A stretch of 64,000 nucleotides of DNA from Opitutaceae bacterium (GCA_028284235.1 JANQSC010000020.1:62001-126000); one strand, 5' to 3'; shown: positions 1-7,601, counted from the first letter of the stretch. The notes: generated by a model not told the origin, from the sequence alone. A program made the numbers and translations.

Positions 1-2
1 GC

Positions 3-1109
3 AACTTCTCCAACTCGACCAACAGCACGATCAATCCGCGCTACAACGCCAGTACAACGCTCAGCATTCGTCAGCCATTGCTCAGCGGATACGGACCCGC
101 AGTCGCCCGAGCGCGACGGGAGCTCTCCAAACTCTCCCTGGAGCAAGCCAAGCTCGATTTTCAAGCCACCGTATTGCGGATCATAAACGACACCGAAATC
201 GCCTACCACTCCCTCGCCTTCGCGCAGGAGCAACGAGAAGTCCGCAGGGCCGCCCTCGAACTCGCCGAAACCCTACTCTCGGAGAATCAGGTGAAACAAG
301 AAAACGGCAGCGCCACCAGCCTCGACGTTCTCCAAGCCCAAGTAGGCGTGGCCAACGCCACCGACCAGCTTCTACGGGCGGACAAGTCGGTCTACGACGC
401 GCAGGACAATTTGGTCACTCTCATCGGCGACGATTCGCTCAGGGACACGGAACTCGTGGTGGAAGCGCCCGACGTCGCCGACGCTGAAGCCCCCAATGTC
501 GACTCGACCTACACGAAAGTCATCAACAACGCGCCCCGCTACCTGACGCTTCTCAATCAGAAGCAGCAGCGCGAAATCGAGTTGAGACGAGCCAAGCGCA
601 ATCGCCTCCCGTCTGTTAACCTCAACGGAGACTACTCGCTCACCGGTCTGGAAGGCTCCCTCGAAGGCGCCTACGACGATGTCACCGAAGCCAACAGTTT
701 CAACTGGCAGTGGTCGCTCTCGGTAGACGTCCCTTGGGGCTTGAACGAAAAGAAGGCCAACTACATGAAAGCCCAGATCCAATTGGACACCGAAGACGCC
801 CGCGCCTCGCGCGAGCAGCAGCGCCTCATGCGCGACACGCGTATCGCAATCCGCAACGTGACCACCGCGATCGACGGCATTGGTATCAAAGAACTGGCGA
901 CGCGTCTGAGCGCGGAGGAATTTGAAATGGAAAAGGCGAAATTCGACGCGGGCCTGAGCACCGGAAGACGTGTTTTGGAAGCCCAGCAACGGATGGACGA
1001 GTCCCAAGTCGACGAGCTGCAGGCCAAAATCGACCTGCTCGACGCCTACTCGAACTTACGGGAACTGGACGGGGCATCGCTGTCGCGCTACGGCATTGAA
1101 TTCGACTGA
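3..1109 (+). CDS. TolC-family outer membrane efflux protein (5' end outside window)
   Basis: The reading frame is open from the first bases, so this is the last 368 residues of a larger protein. It is rich in long amphipathic helices with regular Ala, Leu, Glu and Gln, and shows two similar halves, as expected for the alpha-helical barrel repeats of TolC-like channels that carry substrates from an inner-membrane pump across the outer membrane. Phrases such as 'RQPLLSGYG' near the visible start and 'DAGLSTGRRVLEAQQRMDES' near the C-terminus fit the outer membrane efflux protein family. The pump and adaptor genes should lie upstream, outside the window. Substrate unknown. The TTG at 78 is internal to the frame, not a start. 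Confidence 0.85.
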   Translation, partial: NFSNSTNSTINPRYNASTTLSIRQPLLSGYGPAVARARRELSKLSLEQAKLDFQATVLRIINDTEIAYHSLAFAQEQREVRRAALELAETLLSENQVKQENGSATSLDVLQAQVGVANATDQLLRADKSVYDAQDNLVTLIGDDSLRDTELVVEAPDVADAEAPNVDSTYTKVINNAPRYLTLLNQKQQREIELRRAKRNRLPSVNLNGDYSLTGLEGSLEGAYDDVTEANSFNWQWSLSVDVPWGLNEKKANYMKAQIQLDTEDARASREQQRLMRDTRIAIRNVTTAIDGIGIKELATRLSAEEFEMEKAKFDAGLSTGRRVLEAQQRMDESQVDELQAKIDLLDAYSNLRELDGASLSRYGIEFD

Positions 1110-1566
1110 TCCCGATTCGAATGCGGAGATCCGGATTGCCGTGATCTCCGATACGCACGACCGAGTGCCTACCGGCTTGCCCCGAGCGATCGCGAGCGCC
1201 AACGAAATTTGGCACCTCGGCGACGTCTGCCAGCCTGAAACGCTGGACGCGTTGGCGTCTTTGTCCCTACCCCTCTCCGTCGTACAGGGAAATATGGACC
1301 CGTATTTCAACTGGCCTGAGCGTCTCGTCCTGGAGCGCGGCGGATTCCAGTTCCAGCTGCAGCACCACCCTCCGCGAGAGATTAGCGACGGGCTCGACGC
1401 TGTTTTGTTCGGACATAAGCACTTCCCAATCAAGGAGCGCCATCCAGGGGGACTTGCCCTCAATCCGGGCGCCGTGACCGGTCCGCGAAATGGATCCACC
1501 CCGTCGTTCGCTTGGCTCAGAGTCGAACCGGGCAACACTTGGACCTGGGAGCTTGAAACGTTTTAG
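1096..1566 (+). CDS. YfcE-type metallophosphoesterase
   Basis: About 156 residues with all the metal-binding motifs of the calcineurin-like phosphodiesterase fold in order: DTHD (about 19-22), GD in 'HLGDVC', GNMD, GHKH, and 'NPGAVTGPR' near the end. YfcE-type enzymes hydrolyse phosphodiesters in the cytoplasm; the natural substrate is unknown. No in-frame ATG lies close before the first beta strand (IRIAVISDTHD). A TTG at 1096 inside the end of the TolC gene gives a 14-base overlap and is the best start, suggesting translational coupling; GTG at 1141 would cut into the first strand. The family call is firm, the start is not. Confidence 0.8.
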   Translation: MNSTDPDSNAEIRIAVISDTHDRVPTGLPRAIASANEIWHLGDVCQPETLDALASLSLPLSVVQGNMDPYFNWPERLVLERGGFQFQLQHHPPREISDGLDAVLFGHKHFPIKERHPGGLALNPGAVTGPRNGSTPSFAWLRVEPGNTWTWELETF

Positions 1567-1642
1567 GCAGAAATTATCCGCTGGGGCGATTTCGCCAAAT
1601 AATTCTTTTCCAAGCCCCGCATCGACCTATGCTCCCGCCCTG

Positions 1643-2458
1643 ATGCCGAGTGTATCCAAAAAAGAACTGAAACTTTCGATCATGAGCTTCAATATCGCGC
1701 ATGGCCGAGGGCTTTCCGTCTATCAAGGGTTTCACTCGTCAAACGGCATTCGCAAGAATCTGGAGCGGATCGCTTCAATCATAGTCGAGCACTCACCCGA
1801 TGTGGTCGCCCTGCAGGAGGTCGACCAGTCGTCGCACTGGAACAACCACATCGACCTGCTGAAATGTATCCAAGAAGAGACCGGGTATCCGTACTCCGAG
1901 CACGGCATCCACAATACGCGTTTCGGCCGCAAACCGCTCTGCTATGGAAACGCCTTCCTTTCCAAGCATCCCTTCACGCGCTGCGACGTGACACGCTTCG
2001 GATCGAAACGAATCGGCGAAAAAGGGTTTATGGACGTTCAGGTCGACATTGGTGGGCAGCCCGTCGACCTCATCAACCTGCACCTGGACTTTCGCTCGCG
2101 GCGCATTCGAATGGCTCAGATTGAGCCCATTCTGGATCGAATCAGACGTCACGCAGACGAAGACGAAGACACTCCCCCGCCTATCATATGCGGCGACTTC
2201 AACGCGGGCTCGAAGCGATTCAGCGACGCCGTGCGCCAGTTTCTCATTCGAGCCGCCACGCATGCGCGCTACAACTATCATCCTAGAAACTCCCGTACCT
2301 TTCCCGCCCACTTTCCTTCCCGCGGCCTGGACTTTATACTCGTTCCCGAACCCTACGTCGGCTCGCGCGCTCGGGCGATTCGTAGTTTCGCATCGGATCA
2401 CTTGCCCGTGATCGTCGAAACCCGCTTGCCCGCGAAGAACACTCAAACTCGCATCTGA
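1643..2458 (+). CDS. endonuclease/exonuclease/phosphatase (EEP) family protein
   Basis: A 271-residue EEP-fold protein. The first strand 'LKLSIMSFNIAHGRG' carries the metal-site Asn, followed by 'VVALQEVDQ' (metal-binding Glu), 'ICGDFNAGS' (catalytic Asp/Asn) and a C-terminal 'SDHLPVIVE' (catalytic His). Members include Mg-dependent phosphodiesterases such as exonuclease III, sphingomyelinases and inositol phosphatases; this sequence does not tell which substrate is used. No signal peptide is seen. ATG 1643 keeps the whole first strand; ATG 1682 would remove half of it. The upstream part of the open frame, back to 1490, overlaps the phosphoesterase gene and is unlikely to be translated. Confidence 0.75.
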   Translation: MPSVSKKELKLSIMSFNIAHGRGLSVYQGFHSSNGIRKNLERIASIIVEHSPDVVALQEVDQSSHWNNHIDLLKCIQEETGYPYSEHGIHNTRFGRKPLCYGNAFLSKHPFTRCDVTRFGSKRIGEKGFMDVQVDIGGQPVDLINLHLDFRSRRIRMAQIEPILDRIRRHADEDEDTPPPIICGDFNAGSKRFSDAVRQFLIRAATHARYNYHPRNSRTFPAHFPSRGLDFILVPEPYVGSRARAIRSFASDHLPVIVETRLPAKNTQTRI

Positions 2459-2481
2459 GCGTTGAGCCGAACCAGGTAGAC

Positions 2482-2512
2482 AAAAAAAGTCCAAGGTTCG
2501 CAAACCTTGGAC
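2482..2512 (-). terminator. intrinsic terminator of the SWIB gene
   Basis: A 10-bp perfect stem (2489-2498 with 2503-2512) and a CGCA loop, followed on the minus strand by seven U residues (2488-2482). It sits 25 bases past the SWIB stop codon. Confidence 0.85.
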
Positions 2513-2536
2513 TCTCAAAATGGATTGGGAAATCGC

Positions 2537-2812
2537 TTAACTAGCGACGTGATTCGAGACGAGCTTCGTCATCTCGAACATCGAGACCTTGTCCTTGCCG
2601 TCGAAAACCGCTTTCAACTTAGCGTCCGCGATGATTTCGCGTCGATTTGAGGGGTTTTGGAGATCGTTCGACTTGATGTAGTCCCAGAGCTTTTTCGTCA
2701 ATTCAGTACGAGGAAGTGGATCCGCTCCTACAACTGCCGCGAGAGCTGCATCTGGAGTAACGGGTTTCATGAATGCCGCGTTGGGCTTTTTATTTGATGA
2801 ACTCTTAGCCAT
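2537..2812 (-). CDS. SWIB/MDM2-domain protein
   Basis: A 91-residue protein made almost entirely of one SWIB domain (about 15-90), preceded by a short Lys/Ser-rich tail (MAKSSSNKKPN). Recognisable pieces are 'LPRTELTKKLWDYIKSNDLQ' and 'FDGKDKVSMFEMTKLVSNHV'. SWIB is the BAF60b domain of eukaryotic chromatin remodelling complexes; stand-alone bacterial forms are typical of Chlamydiae and other PVC bacteria, where a role in chromosome organisation has been proposed but not settled. The frame opens earlier (2884) but the ATG at 2812 begins the conserved part. It is a single gene with its own terminator. Confidence 0.85.
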   Translation of the reverse strand: MAKSSSNKKPNAAFMKPVTPDAALAAVVGADPLPRTELTKKLWDYIKSNDLQNPSNRREIIADAKLKAVFDGKDKVSMFEMTKLVSNHVAS

Positions 2813-3257
2813 AGACCTATTTTCGATAGCCTCATCTAGGGTCGAAGCAAACCTAAAGAGCGTACTTTCGACAAAAACCCGCATTTTCCGCCCTTAGAGG
2901 GTTCTATTCAGTAAATCGAATGCTAATGAAGCGTCTCCTCTAGACATTTTCAGTTTTTCACTAGCGCGATTTTGGATCGCTAGAGCTCATTCCAAAGCCC
3001 CTGGATATCACTGAGACCGGTCGCTAGGAGTATCCAAGAAATACCGTATCTCGACCTTCCAATCTACACCGTAGGTCTACCGCAGCTCGATTGATATCCA
3101 CCCAATGCTAGGTATCCTTGCGGACACGATTCCACTTGTTATGAATTCACCGGCCTTGTATTGAAAAAACACTCTTTCTTTTTAAAGCTAAACCTGTGAT
3201 CGCCAACCGCCTACACGAATCCCCACCCTTTAAATCCGTAAGGCAAAACCATCGTAT
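2813..3257. other. 445-bp non-coding stretch between divergent genes
   Basis: Separates the leftward SWIB gene from the rightward response regulator and must hold both promoters. I see no convincing gene. At 2961-2983 an inverted repeat (CTAG, CG bulge, CGAT paired with ATCGCTAG) is present. Before the regulator, TTGAAA at 3161 followed 16 bases later by TAAAGC is a weak promoter candidate. Confidence 0.5.
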
Positions 3258-3959
3258 ATGAGCAACAACAAACCAATGAGAATCGTAGTGATCGAAGACC
3301 AGATCATGCTGCGGGATCTAGTAACCACCATGGCCTCCGCCATACCCGGCATATCCGTTGTCGGCGAAGCGCTGGAGGGACGCGAAGGGCTCAGACTCTG
3401 CGAAAAAGAAAAGCCCGAGCTGGTGATATTCGATCTTTTCCTTCCCGGCCTCAACGGAATCGAGATTCTCAGACAGTTTGGAAAGAAAAACCCGAAGACG
3501 CGATTCATCGCCATATCCGCCAATTTCACCCCCGACTCGATTCGCGAGCTGCTCGAGCTCGGATGCCACGGAATCATCGCCAAGAGCTCCTCCGCTTCGA
3601 AGTTGAAAGAAGGCATGAAGGAGGTCTGCAACGGTAGCGGCTATCTTTGCCCGATGGCGGCGAGTCTACTGCGCGAGTCCCACCTCACGCGCACCGGCTC
3701 CGGCAGACGCAAAGGACGCCTCTCCAATCGCGAACGCGAAGTGCTCCAAGCAGTCGCCGAAGGATTCAGCACCAAGCAAATCGCCAAGAAACTGGACGTT
3801 TCGGTGAAGACGATTGAAGCCCATCGAGCCAATCTAATGAAGAAACTCGACGCTCGAAGCGCCGTCGAACTGACGCGTTGCGCCTACGAGATGGGCATAA
3901 TCGAACTCCCCGCTCGCTACGTCGTCTCCGACCCGGCCAACAAGCCGCGGGAAGTGTAG
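3258..3959 (+). CDS. LuxR/NarL-type response regulator
   Basis: A 233-residue two-domain regulator. The receiver has the acidic pair E13/D14, phospho-acceptor D59 in 'VIFDLFLPG', switch Ser87 and conserved Lys109. The LuxR-type DNA-binding domain spans about 154-213 ('LSNREREVLQAVAEGFSTKQ', recognition helix 'VSVKTIEAHR'). It should bind DNA as a phosphorylated dimer. No sensor kinase is encoded beside it, so its partner is unknown. It resembles the regulator at 44562, including the phrase S-A-x-F-T-P after the switch serine. A weak promoter-like pair lies about 70-95 bases upstream; no strong Shine-Dalgarno precedes the ATG. Confidence 0.88.
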   Translation: MSNNKPMRIVVIEDQIMLRDLVTTMASAIPGISVVGEALEGREGLRLCEKEKPELVIFDLFLPGLNGIEILRQFGKKNPKTRFIAISANFTPDSIRELLELGCHGIIAKSSSASKLKEGMKEVCNGSGYLCPMAASLLRESHLTRTGSGRRKGRLSNREREVLQAVAEGFSTKQIAKKLDVSVKTIEAHRANLMKKLDARSAVELTRCAYEMGIIELPARYVVSDPANKPREV

Positions 3960-4030
3960 CTCTGGCCCGGCCCAGCACACTGCCTCGGCCCACGCCGGCA
4001 ATGCTGCTACCCCGGCGAAACCCTTTTACA

Positions 4031-4058
4031 TTGACATGTACTACAGATGTAGTAATAA
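4031..4058 (+). promoter_or_regulatory. promoter with BlaI/CopY-like operator in its spacer, upstream of exbB
   Basis: TTGACA (4031-4036) is followed 16 bases later by a poor -10 candidate TAATAA (4053-4058). Between them lies a perfect dyad, TACTACA-GA-TGTAGTA (4039-4054), containing the TACANNTGTA core recognised by BlaI/MecI/CopY-family repressors. An operator filling the promoter spacer is the classical arrangement for that family. The repressor gene is not in this window. Confidence 0.6.
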
Positions 4059-4239
4059 CCTGTCTCGTCTCGAGTTTTTCGGTTCGCGAACTTGGGTTGA
4101 TAAAGCTGGGGATACGCTTGACTCGACCTGCGAAACGCTATTTCAAATTTCACTCCCAGGCATTGAGTCGTTCGGACCGTCGATCGGAACTTTACCATCC
4201 TAACGCCTCAATTCCGGCCCTTGCAATTTAGATACCTCA

Positions 4240-4848
4240 ATGAACGACAAACCTTATTTCGAACAAGCGATTGAAATCCTGTCTTCGGGCGGCTGGATAA
4301 TGATCCCGCTCTTTTGCCTCGGATTCATCGCTTTCTTCGTAGCAGCGCGCCTCTTTCTCTTTTTCCTGAGAGGCCATTTCAACAAGACTTCGATCGAAGA
4401 ATGCGAAGACTGGGTGAGAGATTCCTCTCACGCCGAAGGTCAAGTTGGAGAGATAATCCGCTATTCGCAGGACGGCGTCGAGTCGCTGAGCGACATACAG
4501 AACCGCTTTTCCGAGATTCGGACCGCCGAAATGCCACGGCTCAACCAGAACATCACCATGCTCACAATCCTGGTCAACGCCGCGCCGTTGATGGGCCTGC
4601 TCGGAACCGTTCTGGGAATGCTCACTACCTTTTACGGAATTTCGCTCGGCGGGTCTGAAAGCACGACCAACATCGTGGCCAGCGGCATTCACGAGGCGTT
4701 GATCACTACCCAAATGGGCCTTTGCCTCGCAATTCCCGGCTACTTCGTCATCTACTTCCTCCGTCAAAAAGTGATCGACTACGAGAGCTTCCTGGTCCGC
4801 CTCGAGAGCATTACTCTCCAGCAATTCAGCAATCGAGCATCGAGCTAA
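4240..4848 (+). CDS. exbB: MotA/TolQ/ExbB proton channel family protein
   Basis: A 202-residue inner-membrane protein with three predicted membrane segments (about 19-43, 106-129, 153-175). The conserved 'PLMGLLGTVLGM' and 'TTQMGLCLAIPGY' stretches are the hallmark of ExbB/TolQ, which form the proton-conducting pentamer energising TonB or TolA. Immediately downstream lies a TonB-like gene (22 bases away) and then a second one, so ExbB is the natural reading. The usual ExbD gene is absent from the cluster. The upstream region holds a strong -35 box and a BlaI/CopY-type dyad, suggesting the operon is repressed until a signal arrives. Confidence 0.85.
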   Translation: MNDKPYFEQAIEILSSGGWIMIPLFCLGFIAFFVAARLFLFFLRGHFNKTSIEECEDWVRDSSHAEGQVGEIIRYSQDGVESLSDIQNRFSEIRTAEMPRLNQNITMLTILVNAAPLMGLLGTVLGMLTTFYGISLGGSESTTNIVASGIHEALITTQMGLCLAIPGYFVIYFLRQKVIDYESFLVRLESITLQQFSNRASS

Positions 4849-4869
4849 CCCACTGCCCCAAAATTACGC

Positions 4870-5523
4870 ATGAGCACGAATTACAAATCTTCCAACCAGG
4901 ACGGCAACCTGTTCGCCAACGGAACCCTTGGCCTTTTGTTCACCGCAGCGATTTTCGTTGTGCTGCCGGCAATGCACATACTCGGCCAAATCACTTTGGA
5001 CGCACGCGAAGTAGTCGCTGTCGACGCCAATGACCAGCCGCCGCCGCCACCGCCAGAAGATCTCCCGCCACCGCCAGAAGAGAATGAAGAACTGGAAAAG
5101 CCTGAGGTTGAGGAACCCCCTCCACCTATGACGCTGAGTCAGCTCGAAATGGCTCTCAACCCCGGTTCCGGCAACGCCATGGGCGACTTTGGCTTCGGCG
5201 ACTTCAATACCGGAATCGACGCCCTCGGCGATATGGAGATTTTCGATCTGCGCGACGTGGACAAACTCCCCCGAGCCCTCTTTCAAGTCGAGCCCAACTA
5301 CCCGTACTCGCTCAAACAGGCGAAAATCAGCGGCTGGGTCCAACTGGAATGGGTCATCGACGCCAATGGAAAAGTCCTCAAGCCACGCGTCGTCAAGTCC
5401 TCGCATCGCGAGTTCAATCAGCCCGCCATCGAGTCGATCATGCGCTCCAAGTGGTCCCCAGCGCGAAAAGGCGGCAAACCCGTCGCGGTTCGCGTGACCC
5501 AGAGAATGGACTTCAATCCATAA
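4870..5523 (+). CDS. tonB: TonB-family energy transducer (first tandem copy)
   Basis: 217 residues laid out as TonB: short cytoplasmic N-terminus, one membrane anchor (about 18-38), an acidic and proline-rich periplasmic spacer (55-98, including a run of six prolines), and a C-terminal TonB domain (about 137-217) with 'FQVEPNYPYSLKQAKISGWV' and 'VVKSSHREFNQPAIES'. It would couple the ExbB proton channel to outer-membrane receptors. It follows exbB by 22 bases and is followed by a strong terminator, so exbB-tonB forms a two-gene unit. The protein at 5704 has the same architecture and the same C-terminal 'FNP' ending; the pair are tandem paralogues. Confidence 0.85.
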   Translation: MSTNYKSSNQDGNLFANGTLGLLFTAAIFVVLPAMHILGQITLDAREVVAVDANDQPPPPPPEDLPPPPEENEELEKPEVEEPPPPMTLSQLEMALNPGSGNAMGDFGFGDFNTGIDALGDMEIFDLRDVDKLPRALFQVEPNYPYSLKQAKISGWVQLEWVIDANGKVLKPRVVKSSHREFNQPAIESIMRSKWSPARKGGKPVAVRVTQRMDFNP

Positions 5524-5552
5524 GCGAGAAGTCGCTTAACTCCCGATTTTCC

Positions 5553-5585
5553 AAACGGACAGCCTCACGGCTGTCCGTTTTTTTT
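5553..5585 (+). terminator. intrinsic terminator after exbB-tonB
   Basis: A 12-bp perfect stem (5553-5564 with 5569-5580), TCAC tetraloop and an uninterrupted T tract running to 5585. Confidence 0.9.
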
Positions 5586-5604
5586 GCGTCAAAACAAGTC
5601 TTAA

Positions 5605-5663
5605 TCCTACAAGTGTAGGAAATAAAGCTTGCGGCAGGAAGACTATTCCCTACGATTGTAGGA
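5605..5663 (+). promoter_or_regulatory. two BlaI/CopY-like operators upstream of the second tonB
   Basis: Box 1 (5605-5620) is a perfect dyad TCCTACA-AG-TGTAGGA. Box 2 (5648-5663) is CCCTACG-AT-TGTAGGA, with two of seven arm positions broken. Each is followed by an AT-rich run (AAATAAAG, AAATAATT) at the place a -10 element would occupy. Both share the TACANNTGTA-type core with the box at 4039. Confidence 0.55.
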
Positions 5664-5703
5664 AATAATTCCTTCAACCGAAACCCTCGACCCCAATAAT
5701 CGC

Positions 5704-6351
5704 ATGAACTCAACTTACACGCAGTCGGACCTCTCTCAATCGCTATCGAGTCGCGCGCTCGTCGCCTTGCTCGTTACCGGGATCCTATTCGGCGTTCTCC
5801 CCTTCTTGCACATCGCCCCCAATCCGTTCGCTCCGCCTTCGGCCATAGCGCCAGATATCGTCCACGACACTCCTCCCGAGTTCATCGTCGAAGCCCCGCC
5901 TGAAGATCCTCCGGAAAAGAAGAAACCCGAGGTCGAAGACGTCCAGGAACCGGTTGATCCCATCGTCCTAGAGAAGATCTTAAACGGAGGCCTCAAGCCC
6001 GGAACTGGCTCGATAACCGTCGACTACGACTTCAGAAATGTAATCAATACAGACGGCATCGCAGACATCTTCGAACTACCCGATCTCGATCGCCAACCGC
6101 GCTCCATCTTTCAAGTAGAACCCAACTATCCATACACTGAGAAACAAGCGAAAATCGCCGGCTGGGTCGTCCTCGAGTGGATCATCACCGAACGCGGGGG
6201 CGTTACCAACGTCCGCGTGGTCAAATCCAGCCATCGCGCCTTCGAGCAGCCCGCCATCGACTCGATACTGAAGTCAAAATGGGAACCAGGCGAAGTCGCA
6301 AACAAGCCCGTCAACACGCGCGTGCGGCAGAAGATCACCTTTAATCCGTAG
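5704..6351 (+). CDS. TonB-family energy transducer (second tandem copy)
   Basis: 215 residues: membrane anchor about 18-36, acidic/proline-rich spacer (about 50-90, 'APPEDPPEKKKPEVED'), TonB C-terminal domain about 135-215 with 'FQVEPNYPYTEKQAKIAGWV' and 'VVKSSHRAFEQPAIDS'. It is a clear paralogue of the upstream TonB protein. A terminator separates the two and this gene has its own pair of BlaI/CopY-type operator candidates, so it is probably a separate transcription unit under the same regulator. Having two transducers beside one ExbB suggests alternative partners or different receptors. The membrane anchor lacks an obvious His of the classical E. coli SHLS type. Confidence 0.83.
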   Translation: MNSTYTQSDLSQSLSSRALVALLVTGILFGVLPFLHIAPNPFAPPSAIAPDIVHDTPPEFIVEAPPEDPPEKKKPEVEDVQEPVDPIVLEKILNGGLKPGTGSITVDYDFRNVINTDGIADIFELPDLDRQPRSIFQVEPNYPYTEKQAKIAGWVVLEWIITERGGVTNVRVVKSSHRAFEQPAIDSILKSKWEPGEVANKPVNTRVRQKITFNP

Positions 6352-6445
6352 CGAGCAAAGCGCTTTTCTACTCGCGCGGGATTGCGGCGCCGAAGTCGGC
6401 CATTCGGGGGAGGAGTCAACTCCCGATTAAAAAGCGTGGTCTCGG
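6352..6445. other. intergenic stretch with small hairpins
   Basis: Between the second tonB and the tRNA-Ser-linked repeat. It contains a 5-bp hairpin GCCGA-AG-TCGGC (6389-6400) and a GGGAG/CTCCC hairpin just after it. Neither is followed by a U tract on either strand. No gene is seen. Confidence 0.4.
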
Positions 6446-6570
6446 AATGCCCGTGCTTCGTTCTTCGAACTACGCAGGGCAGGCTTCCCCTTTCGTAGGT
6501 TTGGGGTTACCGCGCGAGTGGAATGTTCCTTAAGTGGGCGTGAGCCGCGCGTAGCCCAGAGGGCGAAGCG
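6446..6570. repeat. two-hairpin repeat abutting tRNA-Ser(CGA), copy A
   Basis: Two conserved hairpins flank a diverged spacer. The outer one (6448-6481) pairs TGCCC with GGGCA, TGC with GCA and GTTC with GAAC. The inner one (about 6549-6570) pairs CGC and GCCC with GGGC and GCG and ends directly at the encoded CCA of the tRNA. The same arrangement recurs at 37200-37324 beside the other tRNA-Ser. Confidence 0.7.
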
Positions 6571-6660
<90 letters not shown>

Positions 6661-6937
6661 GCCTGGGAATCGGCATCAAATCGACTCAACTACCCATTGC
6701 AAGAACTCAATCAAAGAAATTGCTCAATCTCCTCCCTCTCAATCCACTCCGCACCCTAGTCGCGTTCCAATTGCCTCCCGTTCAGGCAGTTGTCATTTTC
6801 AATCGGGCTCCTACTCATCCCCGCTCTAGTCCCCGCACCCTAGTCGCCTTCTCACTTCCATAGTGTATCCACGCAATTGGCAACTTTCTCGCCTCCAGAC
6901 GCTTAAGTGACCCTTCGTTTCACCGTAAGCTCAGGAT

Positions 6938-6953
6938 GCTAATCCCTATTAGC
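6938..6953 (+). promoter_or_regulatory. inverted repeat upstream of the secreted TonB-domain gene
   Basis: GCTAAT-CCCT-ATTAGC lies 25-40 bases before the ATG at 6978, next to AT-rich TAATAATAC. It may be an operator; it does not match the TACANNTGTA core of the other tonB genes. Confidence 0.3.
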
Positions 6954-6977
6954 GTCTAATAATACATAACAATCCTC

Positions 6978-7559
6978 ATGAAATACCAAGCAATCCGCAA
7001 CATTGCGCTCGTTCTGGTCGGCTTCGTAGCCGCGATGCAACTACACGCAGATACGTTCACCCTCTCTAATGGTTCTCAAATCGAAGGAGAGATCAAATCC
7101 GCCATTGGCGACCAAGTTAAAATCGCCATCGAAAACGGCTCGAGCACGACCGTCGACCTGGGCGATTTCAACCAGGAAAGCCAAGACGCGATCGCCGCGT
7201 GGAAGCAAGCGAACCCTGAAAAGGCGGACGTCTACACAAAGTGGGACGAGCAGCCTATCATCGTTTCCAACCCGCTTCCTCAGATTCCCGAGCAGTTTCT
7301 CGAAAAGAAGTTTCGCGGAAACGCCAGCGTTGAACTGGTCCTCGACGAGTCGGGACAAGTGATTCACGCCACTGTGAAACAATCCACGCACGCCGAGCTC
7401 GAAGGCCCCGCAATCGAAGCCACTCGCAATTGGAAATTCCAGCCTGCTCAGGTCGACGGCAAAGCAGTCAAGTCGAAGCTTCGCGTCCCCTTCAATTTCG
7501 AGCACACTCCGGAAGAGAAAACGTACCAAGAGTACCTGCTTCCTTGGACACAAATTTAG
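6978..7559 (+). CDS. secreted protein with C-terminal TonB domain
   Basis: 193 residues. The N-terminus is a signal peptide with predicted cleavage after 'MQLHA' (residue 24). Residues 26-60 ('TFTLSNGSQIEGEIKSAIGD') look like a small beta module often found in planctomycete and verrucomicrobial secreted proteins. A TonB C-terminal domain follows at about 105-178 ('NASVELVLDESGQVIHATVK'). Unlike true TonB it has no membrane anchor and no proline-rich spacer, so it should be a free periplasmic protein and cannot transmit proton motive force by itself. Function unknown. It is monocistronic, with its own terminator. It may sequester or decorate receptors, which is inference only. Confidence 0.75.
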   Translation: MKYQAIRNIALVLVGFVAAMQLHADTFTLSNGSQIEGEIKSAIGDQVKIAIENGSSTTVDLGDFNQESQDAIAAWKQANPEKADVYTKWDEQPIIVSNPLPQIPEQFLEKKFRGNASVELVLDESGQVIHATVKQSTHAELEGPAIEATRNWKFQPAQVDGKAVKSKLRVPFNFEHTPEEKTYQEYLLPWTQI

Positions 7560-7601
7560 ATCCTAGTTCAGATTGCGCGATCGTAGCGTGATTTCGAATA
7601 C

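Noticed and set aside
4039-4054. Could be a Fur or other metal-box
   Set aside because: Fur boxes are AT-rich GATAAT-type repeats. The TACANNTGTA core fits the BlaI/CopY family better.
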